In this document: one piece after another, positions 1 to 8,588 of the stretch
Position numbering within the stretch: position 1 is the first letter of the stretch
How the letters are laid out: each line of letters opens with the position of its first letter
Source of the DNA: Nocardia sp.
GTDB lineage: Bacteria > Actinomycetota > Actinomycetes > Mycobacteriales > Mycobacteriaceae
Direction of reading: 5' to 3'
Assembly (NCBI RefSeq): GCF_025465275.1
Contig: NZ_JAODNK010000064.1
Location: 1 to 64,000, forward strand
Length of the DNA: 64,000 nt
The notes under the pieces: model-generated
The model's input: the letters and a program-made list of their open reading frames with translations, nothing else
Told to the model about the DNA's origin: nothing
The model's database searches: none
Made by a program: the position numbers and the translations under genes

Positions 1-2
1 CG

Positions 3-227
3 CCACCCGCTCCGGAGCCGCCCGCGCCCGCGCCTGCGCCTGCGCCCGCCCCGCAGCAGCAGGCGCCGCCGGCTCCCGTCGCGCCGGTCGAGACAGTTCC
101 CGAGCCCGAGCCGCCCGCGCCCGCCGCGCCGCCTCCGCCTCCGCCCCCGCCGCTCATTCCGGACATCCTCGCGCCGATCCTGCCGTTCCTGCTGCCCCCA
201 CCCCCACCCCCACCGCCGGCCCCATAG
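3..227 (+). CDS. C-terminus of a proline/alanine-rich protein (partial)
   Basis: An open frame enters from the left edge and ends at TAG (225-227), giving 74 residues with no start in the window. It is almost wholly proline and alanine with a short Q run, then a leucine/isoleucine patch (LIPDILAPILPFLLP) and a final proline run. Such tails are common in exported or wall-associated actinobacterial proteins, but no domain is visible, so function is unknown. The next proline-rich gene starts 34 bp downstream on the same strand and is probably co-transcribed. The extreme C bias of the DNA also makes other frames look open; this frame is preferred because it ends just before the next gene's ribosome-binding site. 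Confidence 0.55.
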   Translation, partial: PPAPEPPAPAPAPAPAPQQQAPPAPVAPVETVPEPEPPAPAAPPPPPPPPLIPDILAPILPFLLPPPPPPPPAP

Positions 228-261
228 CGGGGCCACGGCCGGAATCCGAAGGAGGACAGCC

Positions 262-813
262 ATGCTCGGTAGCGCGCAGGAACCACCGGACGCGCACGAA
301 GGCGATATCAACCCGCGCGCGCTCACGGCGGTCGTAGTCGTCTCGGGGCTCATGGCGCTGGCCATCGGGGCCGGAATGCTGCTCACCGGCTCCGGCGGTA
401 GTGCGACGGCGGAGGTGCAGCCCGTGCACAGCACGCCGGTGCGGCACCATCCCCCGAAACTTCATCCGCCCGCCGCGCCGGCCGGTGTGGCGCCGCCCGC
501 CGCAGTGGTGCCGCCCGCCGCAGTGGTGCCGCCCGCCGCTCCGGCGGACGCCGCGCCGCCACCGGGCGCACCGCATCCGGTGCAGGCTCCTGCGCTCGTG
601 GCTCCGGAGATGTTCTCGCCGTACATGACTCGCGTGCCGCCGCCGCCCGCGCCCGCTTCTGGACCGGTACCGGCCGCGCCCGCACCAGGACCGGTGCCGC
701 CTGCATCAGGACCGGTATCGCCCGCGCCCGGAGCGGTACCGCCTGCGCCCGCGCCGGTACTGCTGCCGCCCGCGCCGCCGGTTATGCCGCCTCCGCCGCC
801 GGACGCGCCCTGA
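262..813 (+). CDS. membrane-anchored proline-rich protein
   Basis: 183 residues starting at ATG behind a strong ribosome-binding site (GGAGGA, 251-256). A cytoplasmic stretch of about 20 residues is followed by one hydrophobic segment (about residues 21-42, from TAVVVVSGLMALAIG) and then a roughly 140-residue extracytoplasmic region dominated by P, A and V, with a lone hydrophilic patch near MFSPYMTRV (about 117-125). The design fits a single-pass anchor with a wall-spanning low-complexity tail. No enzymatic motif is seen and the family is not recognised. An 18-bp tandem repeat lies in the tail. It follows another proline-rich gene closely, suggesting a two-gene surface-protein unit. Confidence 0.6.
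   Translation: MLGSAQEPPDAHEGDINPRALTAVVVVSGLMALAIGAGMLLTGSGGSATAEVQPVHSTPVRHHPPKLHPPAAPAGVAPPAAVVPPAAVVPPAAPADAAPPPGAPHPVQAPALVAPEMFSPYMTRVPPPPAPASGPVPAAPAPGPVPPASGPVSPAPGAVPPAPAPVLLPPAPPVMPPPPPDAP
493..539 (+). repeat. 18-bp tandem repeat in proline-rich gene
   Basis: The unit CCGCCCGCCGCAGTGGTG occurs at 493-510 and 511-528 and again for 11 bases from 529. It encodes repeated PPAAVV and keeps the frame, consistent with slippage in a low-complexity coding region. Confidence 0.8.
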
Positions 814-822
814 TCTCGCGGG

Positions 823-1563
823 CTACAGCCCGGAAACCCCTGCGAGCTGGCCGATTCCATAGGTGACCGCCATGGCCAGCGCGCCACCGATCACCACTCG
901 CACCACCGCCCGCCGCGCATTGCCCCCGCCGAGTCGCGCGCTCACCGAGCCCGTCAGGGCCAGCGCCACCAGCACGGCGGCGAAGGTCACCGGAATTCGC
1001 CAGGAGACCGGCGGCAGCAGTATCGCGAGCAGCGGCAGCAGCGCACCGACCGTGAAGGAGACGGCGGAGGACAGCGCCGCATGCCACGGATTGGTGAGTT
1101 CGCCGGGGTCCAATCCCAATTCGACCTCGGCATGCGCCTGGAAGGCATCGTGCGCGGTGAGCTCCTCGGCCACCGTGCGCGCGGTTTCGGGGGACAGCCC
1201 CTTGCCCTCGTAGATCTGGGTGAGTTCGGCGAGCTCGTACTCCGGCTCCTCGGCCAGCTCGCGCTTCTCCTTGGCCAGCAGCGCTTCCTCGGAATCACGC
1301 TGTGTGCTCACCGAGACGTATTCGCCGACAGCCATGGAGATCGCACCCGCCGTCAGCCCGGCGATACCGGCCGTGAGAATCGCGGAGGATTCGGTGGTGG
1401 CCGCCGCGACACCGACCACCAGCCCGGCGGTGGACACGATCCCGTCATTGGCGCCCAGCACCCCCGCCCGCAACCAGTTCAGCCGGGACGCGAGCCCCTC
1501 GGCATGCGGTTCGTGCGGATGCGATGACCCGTTGCCGCCGACAGCGCCGCTCGTATCGTCCAC
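823..1563 (-). CDS. VIT1/CCC1-family transporter
   Basis: 246 residues from a GTG start. The N-terminal hydrophilic stretch leads into RAGVLGANDGIVSTAGLVVG, typical of the first helix of VIT1/CCC1 ferrous iron and manganese transporters, then a second helix pair (AGIAGLTAGAISMAVGEYVSV), a charged cytosolic region rich in E and H (about residues 85-150; the VIT metal-binding domain lies here in characterised relatives) and three C-terminal helices. Length and helix order fit the bacterial VIT family. Expected role is divalent metal export or storage at the membrane; the substrate cannot be read from sequence. It converges on the proline-rich gene with 9 bp between the stops. Confidence 0.85.
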   Translation of the reverse strand: MDDTSGAVGGNGSSHPHEPHAEGLASRLNWLRAGVLGANDGIVSTAGLVVGVAAATTESSAILTAGIAGLTAGAISMAVGEYVSVSTQRDSEEALLAKEKRELAEEPEYELAELTQIYEGKGLSPETARTVAEELTAHDAFQAHAEVELGLDPGELTNPWHAALSSAVSFTVGALLPLLAILLPPVSWRIPVTFAAVLVALALTGSVSARLGGGNARRAVVRVVIGGALAMAVTYGIGQLAGVSGL

Positions 1564-1731
1564 GGACGCAGCCTATGTCAGCTGGTGGACGCTTTGTGGC
1601 AGCCGGCCATCGCGCGGCCGGGCCGGGTGCAGGGTGTGGTCGCGATACGCACGGGATGGGGACTGCGGCGCAAGCGGGTGTGCGGTCGTGACGAACGGCA
1701 AGATCGGGTGGGGGCGATATGCGTGGTGCTC

Positions 1732-1875
1732 GGGTGGAGCGGGTTCGGGGCTGCCGTGGCCGCAATCATCTTCGGCCTCTCCACCGACTACGAGATCTTC
1801 CTGATGTCGCGGATGGCCGAGGCGCGGGCGCGAGGCGCGTCCACTCCGGAGTCGATTCGCTACGGCACCGCGCAC
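1732..1875 (+). pseudogene. remnant of an MmpL-family (RND) transporter
   Basis: In one frame the DNA encodes IIFGLSTDYEIFLMSRM followed by a tail ending TPESIRYGTA, matching the highly conserved membrane-helix and loop signature of MMPL transporters (FGLxxDYEVFLxSR, then SxxxGLA). Only about 45 residues are recognisable of a protein that usually exceeds 700. The match stops abruptly after YGTA and the frame continues as unrelated sequence. This is a degraded relic, probably of a lost mmpL gene or one deleted during rearrangement. Confidence 0.7.
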
Positions 1876-2099
1876 CGGCGACCGCCGGGCCGACCACGGT
1901 GCGTGATGTGCGCCGGGCCGGCGGGCTGGACGATTGCTCTTATGAGCGGCACGCGAAGTTTGTCGACTACCTCACGCGGGCGATGCCGGCATTTCAGCAG
2001 GCAGTCGCGCAGGTAGAGCGGTGAGCGCTGCGCGGAACCGCCTCGCCCGGGGCGGCACGGCTCTCGTTTTGCGGTGTACGCGAACAATTTGCTGGAACG
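1876..2099. other. non-coding or decayed region before the antiporter gene
   Basis: Beyond the MmpL remnant no complete gene is seen. One plus-strand frame to a stop at 2024 encodes a protein-like tail (YERHAKFVDYLTRAMPAFQQ) that could be the end of another broken gene, but I cannot assign it. The stretch 1564-1731 upstream of the MmpL match likewise holds nothing I can identify. Confidence 0.4.
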
Positions 2100-3197
2100 A
2101 TGAAGGCCATGGTCCGTCTAGTCGTTCGCCACTGGTCTGTCGTCATACCGCTCGTCGCTGCCCTGGTGCTGGCTGTTTCCTGGGGTCGCGATCTGGGGCC
2201 GATAGTGGTGACGCTGGTATCGGTCGCGCTGGTCGGAGCGGTGCTGTCGGCGGTGCAGCATGCGGAGGTGGTGGCGCATCGGGTCGGTGAGCCGTTCGGA
2301 TCGCTCATCCTCGCGGTCGCGGTGACCATTATCGAGGTCGGCCTGATCGTCACGCTCATGATCTCGAGCGGTGACAAGGCGGCCTCGCTGGCGCGCGACA
2401 CCGTCTTCGCGGCGGTCATGATCACCTGCAATGGCATCCTTGGGCTGTCGCTGCTGGTAGCCGCGGCGCGACGGCGGCTCGCGGTCTTCAATGCGGAGGG
2501 CACGGGCGGTGCGCTGGCCACGGTCGCGACCCTGGCCACGCTGAGTCTGGTGCTGCCGACCTTCACCACCAGTGAACCGGGCCCGGTGTTCTCGGGCGCG
2601 CAGTTGATCTTCGCCGCGGTTGCCTCGCTGGTGCTCTACGGCGTTTTCGTGATGGTGCAGACGGTCCGGCATCCGGGCGATTTCCTCCCCGTCGAAGGCG
2701 GCGAATCAGCCGGCGCCGACGAGCACGACGAGCTGCCCACCAAACGTCAGGCCCAGATCAGCCTCGGTCTGCTGCTGGTGGCCCTGATCGGCGTGGTCGG
2801 CCTGGCCAAGCTGGTCTCGCCGTCCATCGAATCCGGTATCGCCGCAGCCGGATTGCCCGCCTCCGCGGTGGGTGTGGTGATCGCCCTGCTGGTGCTGCTG
2901 CCGGAAACCATTGCGGCCGTGCGGGCGGCGCGGCGCGAGCGCGTGCAGATCAGCCTGAATCTGGCGCTGGGTTCGGCCATGGCGAGCATCGGCCTGACGA
3001 TTCCGGCGATCGCGCTGGCGTCGATCTGGATCGAGGGCCCGCTCATGCTCGGGCTCGGAGCGACGCAGATGGTGCTACTGGCGCTGACGGTGGTGGTCGG
3101 TGCGCTCACCGTGGTGCCCGGCCGCGCGACGCTGCTCCAGGGCTGTGTGCACCTGGTGTTGTTCTCGGCCTTCGTTTTTCTGGCGGTCAGTCCCTAG
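2100..3197 (+). CDS. ChaA-type calcium/cation:proton antiporter
   Basis: 365 residues with about eleven hydrophobic helices. The two repeated alpha motifs of the Ca2+:cation antiporter superfamily are visible: GEPFGSLILAVAVTIIEVGL with the acidic residue in the first half, and VLLPETIAAVRAARR plus NLALGSAMASIGLTIPAIA in the second half. A charged cytosolic loop (about 200-220, GADEHDELPTKRQ) separates the halves. Length and motifs match ChaA family Ca2+(Na+)/H+ antiporters, expected to export cations in exchange for protons. ATG at 2100 is used; a second ATG at 2109 is possible. No operon partner is evident. Confidence 0.85.
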   Translation: MKAMVRLVVRHWSVVIPLVAALVLAVSWGRDLGPIVVTLVSVALVGAVLSAVQHAEVVAHRVGEPFGSLILAVAVTIIEVGLIVTLMISSGDKAASLARDTVFAAVMITCNGILGLSLLVAAARRRLAVFNAEGTGGALATVATLATLSLVLPTFTTSEPGPVFSGAQLIFAAVASLVLYGVFVMVQTVRHPGDFLPVEGGESAGADEHDELPTKRQAQISLGLLLVALIGVVGLAKLVSPSIESGIAAAGLPASAVGVVIALLVLLPETIAAVRAARRERVQISLNLALGSAMASIGLTIPAIALASIWIEGPLMLGLGATQMVLLALTVVVGALTVVPGRATLLQGCVHLVLFSAFVFLAVSP

Positions 3198-3201
3198 CCG
3201 T

Positions 3202-3504
3202 TCACGCGGTCCAGCGGTAGACCTGTCCGTCGCGCAATTCGTAGCTGTCCGCGGGTTTGACGCCGTCGTGTCCGGAGAGCAGGGCCATGACTCGGGTGCG
3301 TCCGCGCGTGGTGACGCCGTCCTCGGTCCAGTGCACGTATGGGTGTACGAGTTTGGCAAACGCAGTCCAGTCGTCGGACTCGACGGCATGCAGGACTGCC
3401 GACACTGTGTTGTCCACGGGGCCAGTGAACACTCCGGCCGACCACAACACATCAGTACGGCGTAAAACCGCGCATCCCGGACCTTCGAAAACCGGACATT
3501 TCAT
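3202..3504 (-). CDS. small SnoaL/NTF2-like protein
   Basis: 100 residues. The central part (TVSAVLHAVESDDWTAFAKL, then HPYVHWTEDGVTTRGR) resembles the opening helix and cone strand of SnoaL-like NTF2-fold proteins: helix, a short W-x-A-F step, a strand with H-W-T-E, and a G-R turn. It is shorter than the usual 120-140 residues and ends in YRWTA after EL-R-DGQV. The true start may lie inside the frame (the GTG codon of VDNTVSAV) because the first 30 residues do not fit the fold. It is convergent with the antiporter gene (4 bp between stops). Function unknown. Confidence 0.6.
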   Translation of the reverse strand: MKCPVFEGPGCAVLRRTDVLWSAGVFTGPVDNTVSAVLHAVESDDWTAFAKLVHPYVHWTEDGVTTRGRTRVMALLSGHDGVKPADSYELRDGQVYRWTA

Positions 3505-3848
3505 GTAGCTGCTAGTTCACTCGATTCGAGTTTTGGTATGGCTGCACCCCATATAGGCGATGCGCCGGAGGTTCGCCAGAGGCGTGTCACACATCATATT
3601 GATAGCCGATTCGCTCTAATAACACGTTCTAGAACCGCAGGTCGCATGCCAAATGGTCCCGCTGAGCAGGACGTGAGCGGTATGTACCAGCGGGTAACTT
3701 AGCGTCCTGGATCACACCGAGAATCGATTTGGTGTAACCAGGGGTAACCATTAGCTTTGAGGGCAGGCAGTGTTGCCGATCACGGAGAAGAAGATTTGAA
3801 CCTCGTCACCCGGCGTCGGCTCCGACGTCTCGAAGAAGTAGTCCCGCA
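3505..3848. promoter_or_regulatory. upstream region of the mce operon
   Basis: No gene is seen in these 344 bp, which are clearly less GC-rich than the surroundings and must hold the operon promoter. Three copies of a GGTAAC-like word lie at about 3693, 3731 and 3742, the last two in GGTGTAACC and GGGGTAACC. A near-KstR palindrome lies at 3618-3631. No confident -35/-10 pair was found. Confidence 0.5.
3618..3631. promoter_or_regulatory. possible KstR-like operator
   Basis: The sequence reads AATAACACGTTCTA. The KstR consensus remembered from mycobacteria is TnnAACnnGTTnnA; this site matches every fixed position but the first T. It overlaps GTTCTAGAAC, a perfect 10-base palindrome at 3626-3635. 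It lies about 220 bp upstream of yrbEA. KstR controls the mce4 sterol-import operon in mycobacteria, but no kstR gene is in the window, so the assignment is tentative. Confidence 0.25.
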
Positions 3849-4697
3849 ATGACCCGGACCCTCCCGCGTACCTCTGCTGTCCGCACCAATGTCCGCATTG
3901 TTCGCGACAATTTCTCCGGCACCGCGGTGGCCTCGCTGCGCACCTTCGGCCGCGCGGCCGGCATCGCCCAGGAATCGGTGGCCGGCATCTTCACCGGAAT
4001 CGCCCGCGGGACATTCCAGTGGAAGGAAGCCATTCTGCAGGCGTGGCGACTGGTCACGGTCACCGCGATTCCCGCGATCCTGATGGCCATTCCGTTCGGT
4101 GTCATCGTCTCGGTGCAGGTCGGCAATCTCATTCACACGCTCGGCGCGGATTCGCTGCTGGGCGCCACCGGCGGCCTCGGTGTCATCAAGCAGGGCGCGC
4201 CCCTGGCCACCGGCTTCCTGCTGGGCGGCGCGGGCGCGGCGGCCCTGGCCGCCGATCTCGGTGCGCGCACCATTCGCGAGGAGATCGACGCGCTGAACAC
4301 CATGGGGATCAGCCCGATTCATCGCCTGGTGATCCCGCGCATGGTCGCCATGCTGATCGTGGCCCCGCTGCTGAACGTGCTCATCATCTTCGTGGGCGTG
4401 CTCGCCGGTTATATGGTCGCCATCGGCGGCCAGGGCGTCACGCCGGGCAGCTACTGGGCCACCTTCGGTTCCTTCACCACCACCGCCGATGTGTGGGTCT
4501 CGCTGCTCAAGGCCGTGATCTTCGGTTTCATCGTGGTGGTCATCGCCTGCCAGCGCGGACTGGAGGCCAAGGGCGGCCCGCGCGGTGTGGCCGATGCCGT
4601 GAATGCCGCGGTGGTGCTGTCGGTGGTCTCCATCGTGATCGTGAACCTGATCGCCACCCAGATCACCGCCATGTTCCTGCCGACGAGGCTCGCCTGA
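3849..4697 (+). CDS. yrbEA: MlaE/YrbE-family permease A of the mce transporter
   Basis: 282 residues, with a hydrophilic N-terminus (about 50) then five or six hydrophobic helices typical of MlaE-type ABC permeases. The conserved core EEIDALNTMGISPIHRLVIPR (about 150-171) contains the E-x-D-A-L motif with which the MlaE permease engages the ATPase. With YrbEB it should form the inner-membrane pore of an Mce lipid importer. It is the first gene of a nine-gene operon and its stop overlaps the next start (ATGA). No ATPase gene lies in the operon, as is usual in actinobacteria, where MceG is encoded elsewhere. Confidence 0.93.
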   Translation: MTRTLPRTSAVRTNVRIVRDNFSGTAVASLRTFGRAAGIAQESVAGIFTGIARGTFQWKEAILQAWRLVTVTAIPAILMAIPFGVIVSVQVGNLIHTLGADSLLGATGGLGVIKQGAPLATGFLLGGAGAAALAADLGARTIREEIDALNTMGISPIHRLVIPRMVAMLIVAPLLNVLIIFVGVLAGYMVAIGGQGVTPGSYWATFGSFTTTADVWVSLLKAVIFGFIVVVIACQRGLEAKGGPRGVADAVNAAVVLSVVSIVIVNLIATQITAMFLPTRLA

Positions 4698-5560
4698 TGT
4701 CCGCTACTTACGTCCCGAAGGGGCTGGGCTGGGCCGCGCGCTTCTACCATCGCCGCGGCCTGCTGCTGCGCCGCGTCGAGGGCCTGGGGTTCGTGCTCGC
4801 CTTCGTCTGGCAGGTGCTGTCGTCGATTCCCTTGACGCTCAAGCGCTATCGCGACGAGACCATGCGCGCCATCACCGATATGACCTGGGGCCGCGGCTCC
4901 ATCATCGTGGGCGGCGGGACCGTGCCGATGATGATCGTGCTCGGTCTGGTCATGGGTGCGTCGGTGGCCGTGGAGTCCTTCGAGACCCTCGACATGCTGG
5001 GCATGGGCCCGGTCACCGGTCTGGTGTCGGCGTACGCCACCACCCGTGAACTCGCGCCGATCGCCGCGGCCATCGGTTTCGCCGCGCAGGCGGGCTGCCG
5101 CATGACCGCCGAAATCGGTTCCATGCGCATCTCCGAGGAGATCGACGCCATCGAATCCCTCGGCCTGCGTTCGGTTCCCTTCGTGGTGACCACCCGGGTG
5201 CTGGCCGGTGTGGTCGCCATCGTGCCGACCTTCCTGATCGCGCTGATCATGTCGTACCTGTCCTGCCGTGGCCTGATCACGCTGGTGCACGGTTCGTCAG
5301 CCGGTGTGTACGACCATTACTTCTTCCAATTCGTCTCCGGCTTCGATGTGATCGCCGCGGTGATCAAGGTGGCCATCTTCGCGGTGGTCGTCATCCTGAT
5401 CCACTGCTACTACGGCTTTTTCGCGACCGGCGGTCCCGAGGGTGTGGGTATTGCCTCGGGCAAGGCCGTGCGGGCCAGTTCGGTGGCGATCATCGCCTTG
5501 GACATGGTGCTGTCGCTCGGGCTGTGGGGCTTCAACTCGGCGATTACGTTCACGGGGTAG
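4697..5560 (+). CDS. yrbEB: MlaE/YrbE-family permease B of the mce transporter
   Basis: 287 residues starting at the ATG that overlaps the yrbEA stop. It carries a hydrophobic MlaE domain with the conserved EEIDAIESLGLRSVPFVVTTR segment (about 150-170), the counterpart of the motif in YrbEA, and a cytosolic G-CRMTAEIGSMRISEE approach to it. It is the second half of the heteromeric permease. mceA follows 3 bp after the stop, so the genes are translationally linked. Length and layout match YrbE-B proteins of mce operons in Nocardia and Mycobacterium. Confidence 0.93.
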   Translation: MSATYVPKGLGWAARFYHRRGLLLRRVEGLGFVLAFVWQVLSSIPLTLKRYRDETMRAITDMTWGRGSIIVGGGTVPMMIVLGLVMGASVAVESFETLDMLGMGPVTGLVSAYATTRELAPIAAAIGFAAQAGCRMTAEIGSMRISEEIDAIESLGLRSVPFVVTTRVLAGVVAIVPTFLIALIMSYLSCRGLITLVHGSSAGVYDHYFFQFVSGFDVIAAVIKVAIFAVVVILIHCYYGFFATGGPEGVGIASGKAVRASSVAIIALDMVLSLGLWGFNSAITFTG

Positions 5561-5563
5561 GGG

Positions 5564-6592
5564 ATGCCGAACTACGGAATGCCGGGTGTGGCCGTGGACC
5601 GGAAGCGGTCCATGGCGGTGGGCGCGATCACGATCGCGCTGATCATTGCGCTGACGGTCGGCTGGACGATGTACTCGTCCGCCAAAACCGAAGACGGACT
5701 GCCGATTTCGCTGCGCACCGAGCAGATCGGTGACGGCGTGCTGGTCGGCACGGATGTGCGGGTGAACGGTGTAGTGGTCGGCAAGGTCACTGACATCACG
5801 CCCGATCAGCACGGTACGCAGCGCATCGGCCTGCGACTGGACGATTCCCGGTTGTTCGGGATCGACGACAGCGTGCTGGTGGACTACGCGCCCGCGAACC
5901 TGTTCGGTATCAGCGAGATCGACCTGCGGCGCGGGCCGGGCGGTACGCCGCTGCGCGCGGGCGCGGTCATCGATCTGACCGGCTCCAAGGCCACCGCCGT
6001 CTACGACGCCACCATGGGTTCGATCCTGCGCAGTGCCTCGCAGGTCGGCGGTTCGGTGCTGACCCCGCAGATGGCCTCGGTCATCGCGCAGGCCGCCGCC
6101 GATACCGAGGCGTTCACGCCGTTGGCGCAGGCGCTCATAACCGCCACCCGCACGGTTGCCGACAACCAGAAGATGCCGCTGTCGGAGCTGATGGGTCAGC
6201 TCGGCCCGGCCTTCGACGGCGGCGGCAAGTTCGCCGGCGCGACGGTGCAGGTCGTCGACATGATCCGCAGTATTCAACGGCTGCAAGGCAATCGGGCCGA
6301 CTACGACTCGAACCTGGCGCTGGTCACCGGGAAACTGCTTCCGCAACTGGCGAATACGCTGGGCGCGGCCGGAACTCAGCTCTCCGGGCTCACCGACATG
6401 CTGGCTCCGCTGCTGAACATGCTGGCGCAGATGGTGCCGCAGCCGCAGCAGTCCTCGGCCGAATTGCGCACGCTCATCGAGCGTTTGCGCAGCGCCATGC
6501 CGGATAACGGGCAGGGCCCGGTCCTCAATGCCGAGATCGATCTGCGCGGGGTGCCCGCCATCGCGGTGCCGCTGCTGGGAGGTGCGCGATGA
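5564..6592 (+). CDS. mceA: MCE-family protein MceA
   Basis: 342 residues. One N-terminal transmembrane or signal helix (about 17-37, SMAVGAITIALIIALTVGW) precedes the MCE/MlaD domain (about 48-125; note VGTDVRVNGVVVGKV), followed by a long helical region. Mce proteins assemble into the extracytoplasmic tunnel that carries lipids to the YrbE permease. It is the first of six mce genes in canonical order, and its stop overlaps the mceB ATG by four bases. The substrate class (sterol, mycolate or fatty acid) cannot be decided from this sequence alone. Confidence 0.93.
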   Translation: MPNYGMPGVAVDRKRSMAVGAITIALIIALTVGWTMYSSAKTEDGLPISLRTEQIGDGVLVGTDVRVNGVVVGKVTDITPDQHGTQRIGLRLDDSRLFGIDDSVLVDYAPANLFGISEIDLRRGPGGTPLRAGAVIDLTGSKATAVYDATMGSILRSASQVGGSVLTPQMASVIAQAAADTEAFTPLAQALITATRTVADNQKMPLSELMGQLGPAFDGGGKFAGATVQVVDMIRSIQRLQGNRADYDSNLALVTGKLLPQLANTLGAAGTQLSGLTDMLAPLLNMLAQMVPQPQQSSAELRTLIERLRSAMPDNGQGPVLNAEIDLRGVPAIAVPLLGGAR

Positions 6593-7587
6593 CCGTCAAG
6601 GGCGCAGCCTGGCGGCTGGCACTGTTCACCTCGGTGATCGCGGTGGTGCTGGTGCTGGTGATCTCCGCGATCGAGCGGCCGGTCTCCGGCAGCACCGAAA
6701 CCCATGACGCCATGTTCACCGATGCCAATGGCCTCAAGGTTGGGGACGATCTGCGCATGTACGGCGTGCAGGTCGGCAAGATCAAGAAGATTTCGCTGGA
6801 CGGCACGCAGGCGCGAGTGCAGTTGTCGGTCAAGACCGATGCGCCGATCTACGACAACAGCAAGCTGGCCATCCGCTACCAGAACCTCACGGGGCAGCGG
6901 TATATCGATCTGCAGCAGCAGCCGCAGCCCGGACAGCGGATCGCCTCGGGCGCGCGCATCGGCACCGACCACACGGTGCCGTCGTTCGATGTGACCAGCC
7001 TGTTCAACGGTCTGAAGCCGGTGCTGGCCACCGTTTCTCCGGAGGCCATCAATCAATTCAGCGCCAGTATGGTCGCTTTGATCGAGGGTGACGGCAGCGG
7101 TGTCGGCCCGGCGATGGACGCCATCGGGAAGCTCGCGTCCTATGTGGACAATCGGCAGCAGGTGATCGGCACCCTCATCCGCAATATGTCGGATCTGGAT
7201 GATCGGCTGAGCGGCCGGGTGCACTATCTGGTGCCGCTGCTGGCCCGGCTCAGCGATATTTTCGAAGCGCTGCAGTCGAATATCGGTGGCCTGGCGCAAT
7301 TCGCCATGACCGCGCCGTCGGTGCTCGGACCCATCGACAGCCTGATGCGCACGCTGGGCATCGATAGCGGCAGCGATGTGGATGCGCTGATCCGCAAGAT
7401 CTTCCCGGATGCCAAGGAGGCGGTGGAGGTCTTCGGCCGCCTGCCCGCGGTACTGGCGGCTGCCGATGCGTCGCTGCCTGCCGATGGCAGCGGCTGGAAG
7501 CCGGTGTGTAGCAAGGGCAATGCGGATGTGCCGCCGGTGGTCCAGATGCTGATCTCGGGACAGCGGGTGTCGATATGCAAGGGATAA
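6589..7587 (+). CDS. mceB: MCE-family protein MceB
   Basis: 332 residues: an N-terminal helix (about 8-28, LALFTSVIAVVLVLVISAI), an MCE domain (about 35-110, with DANGLKVGDDLRMYGVQVGK), a helical needle region and a C-terminal tail with two cysteines (CSKGNAD and a final SICKG) that may form a disulphide outside the cytoplasm. It overlaps mceA by four bases and mceC by thirteen, so translation is coupled. Role: second subunit of the Mce lipid tunnel. Confidence 0.92.
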   Translation: MTVKGAAWRLALFTSVIAVVLVLVISAIERPVSGSTETHDAMFTDANGLKVGDDLRMYGVQVGKIKKISLDGTQARVQLSVKTDAPIYDNSKLAIRYQNLTGQRYIDLQQQPQPGQRIASGARIGTDHTVPSFDVTSLFNGLKPVLATVSPEAINQFSASMVALIEGDGSGVGPAMDAIGKLASYVDNRQQVIGTLIRNMSDLDDRLSGRVHYLVPLLARLSDIFEALQSNIGGLAQFAMTAPSVLGPIDSLMRTLGIDSGSDVDALIRKIFPDAKEAVEVFGRLPAVLAAADASLPADGSGWKPVCSKGNADVPPVVQMLISGQRVSICKG

Positions 7588-8588
7588 AACTGCCCCGCTT
7601 CTTGACTCGGGACGATCGGGTCGTGGATGACGGCACGCGTAAGAAGCGCGAACTGCGCCTCGGGCTCATCGGTGCACTCCTGGTCGCCCTGGGGCTGCTG
7701 GCGGCTGGCGTGCTGTTCGTGGTGCCGTTCGGCAAGCACACCTACACCGCGGAACTGTCCGAGGCGCAGTCGGTGAAAACTGGTGACGACGTGCGCATTG
7801 CGGGCATCTCGGTGGGCGAGGTGAAATCCCTGGAATTGAAGCCGGATCGCGTGGTCATGCGCTTCACGGTGAATTCCGATGTGTTCCTGGGTGATCAGAC
7901 CTCCCTCGACATTCGCATGCTGACCATTGTCGGCGGCCACTATGTCGCGGTGTTCCCGGCGGGCGATAAAGCGCTGGGCGACAAGGCGATTCCGCCGGAT
8001 CGAGTGCGCCTGCCCTACAGTCTGGTCGAGACGTTCCAGGATGCGGCCGCGCCGCTGTCGAAGATCGACGGCAGCACGCTGAACCGCAATCTGGCCGCGC
8101 TGGGCAATTCCATCGATGGCGCACCGGACAGCCTGCGCACCACCCTGCAGACCGTGAACACCTATGTGGACGCCCTGGATCGGCAGCGCACCCAGGTCTC
8201 CAATGCCGTTGCGGTGGCGGACGAGTACGTGACCATGTATGACGGCGCGAAGACCGATCTGGGCCGGCTGATGGACAATGCCAACCTGCTGGTGACGGTG
8301 CTCGAGGACAAGCACACCGAAATGGCGCAGGCCATCCGGTTGCTCAGCGATGTGGTCGGCCGGCTGGCCGGTGCGCAGCCGCAGTGGGATGCCTCGCTCA
8401 AGCCCAAGCTGCTCGATGCCATCACCCAATTGGAGCAGCTCGGAACAAAATTCACGCCGACCCTCGACGCCGCGCACGGTCTGCAGCAGAAGCTGTCGTC
8501 GCTGGCGATCCCGGACAGCGGCGTGACGATCGACCAGTCCCAGCAGACGGTGCCGGTGTGCGTGCCGCTGCCCGGAAAGGACTGCTGA
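7575..8588 (+). CDS. mceC: MCE-family protein MceC
   Basis: 337 residues. The ATG lies inside the end of mceB. A basic N-terminus (about 30 residues, with GTRKKREL) precedes a hydrophobic helix (about 29-51) and the MCE domain (about 60-130, SVKTGDDVRIAGISVGEVKS). The helical C-terminal half ends in VPVCVPLPGKDC, again two cysteines near the end. Order and coupling identify it as the third MCE subunit. Its stop overlaps the mceD start (TGATG). Confidence 0.92.
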   Translation: MQGIKLPRFLTRDDRVVDDGTRKKRELRLGLIGALLVALGLLAAGVLFVVPFGKHTYTAELSEAQSVKTGDDVRIAGISVGEVKSLELKPDRVVMRFTVNSDVFLGDQTSLDIRMLTIVGGHYVAVFPAGDKALGDKAIPPDRVRLPYSLVETFQDAAAPLSKIDGSTLNRNLAALGNSIDGAPDSLRTTLQTVNTYVDALDRQRTQVSNAVAVADEYVTMYDGAKTDLGRLMDNANLLVTVLEDKHTEMAQAIRLLSDVVGRLAGAQPQWDASLKPKLLDAITQLEQLGTKFTPTLDAAHGLQQKLSSLAIPDSGVTIDQSQQTVPVCVPLPGKDC

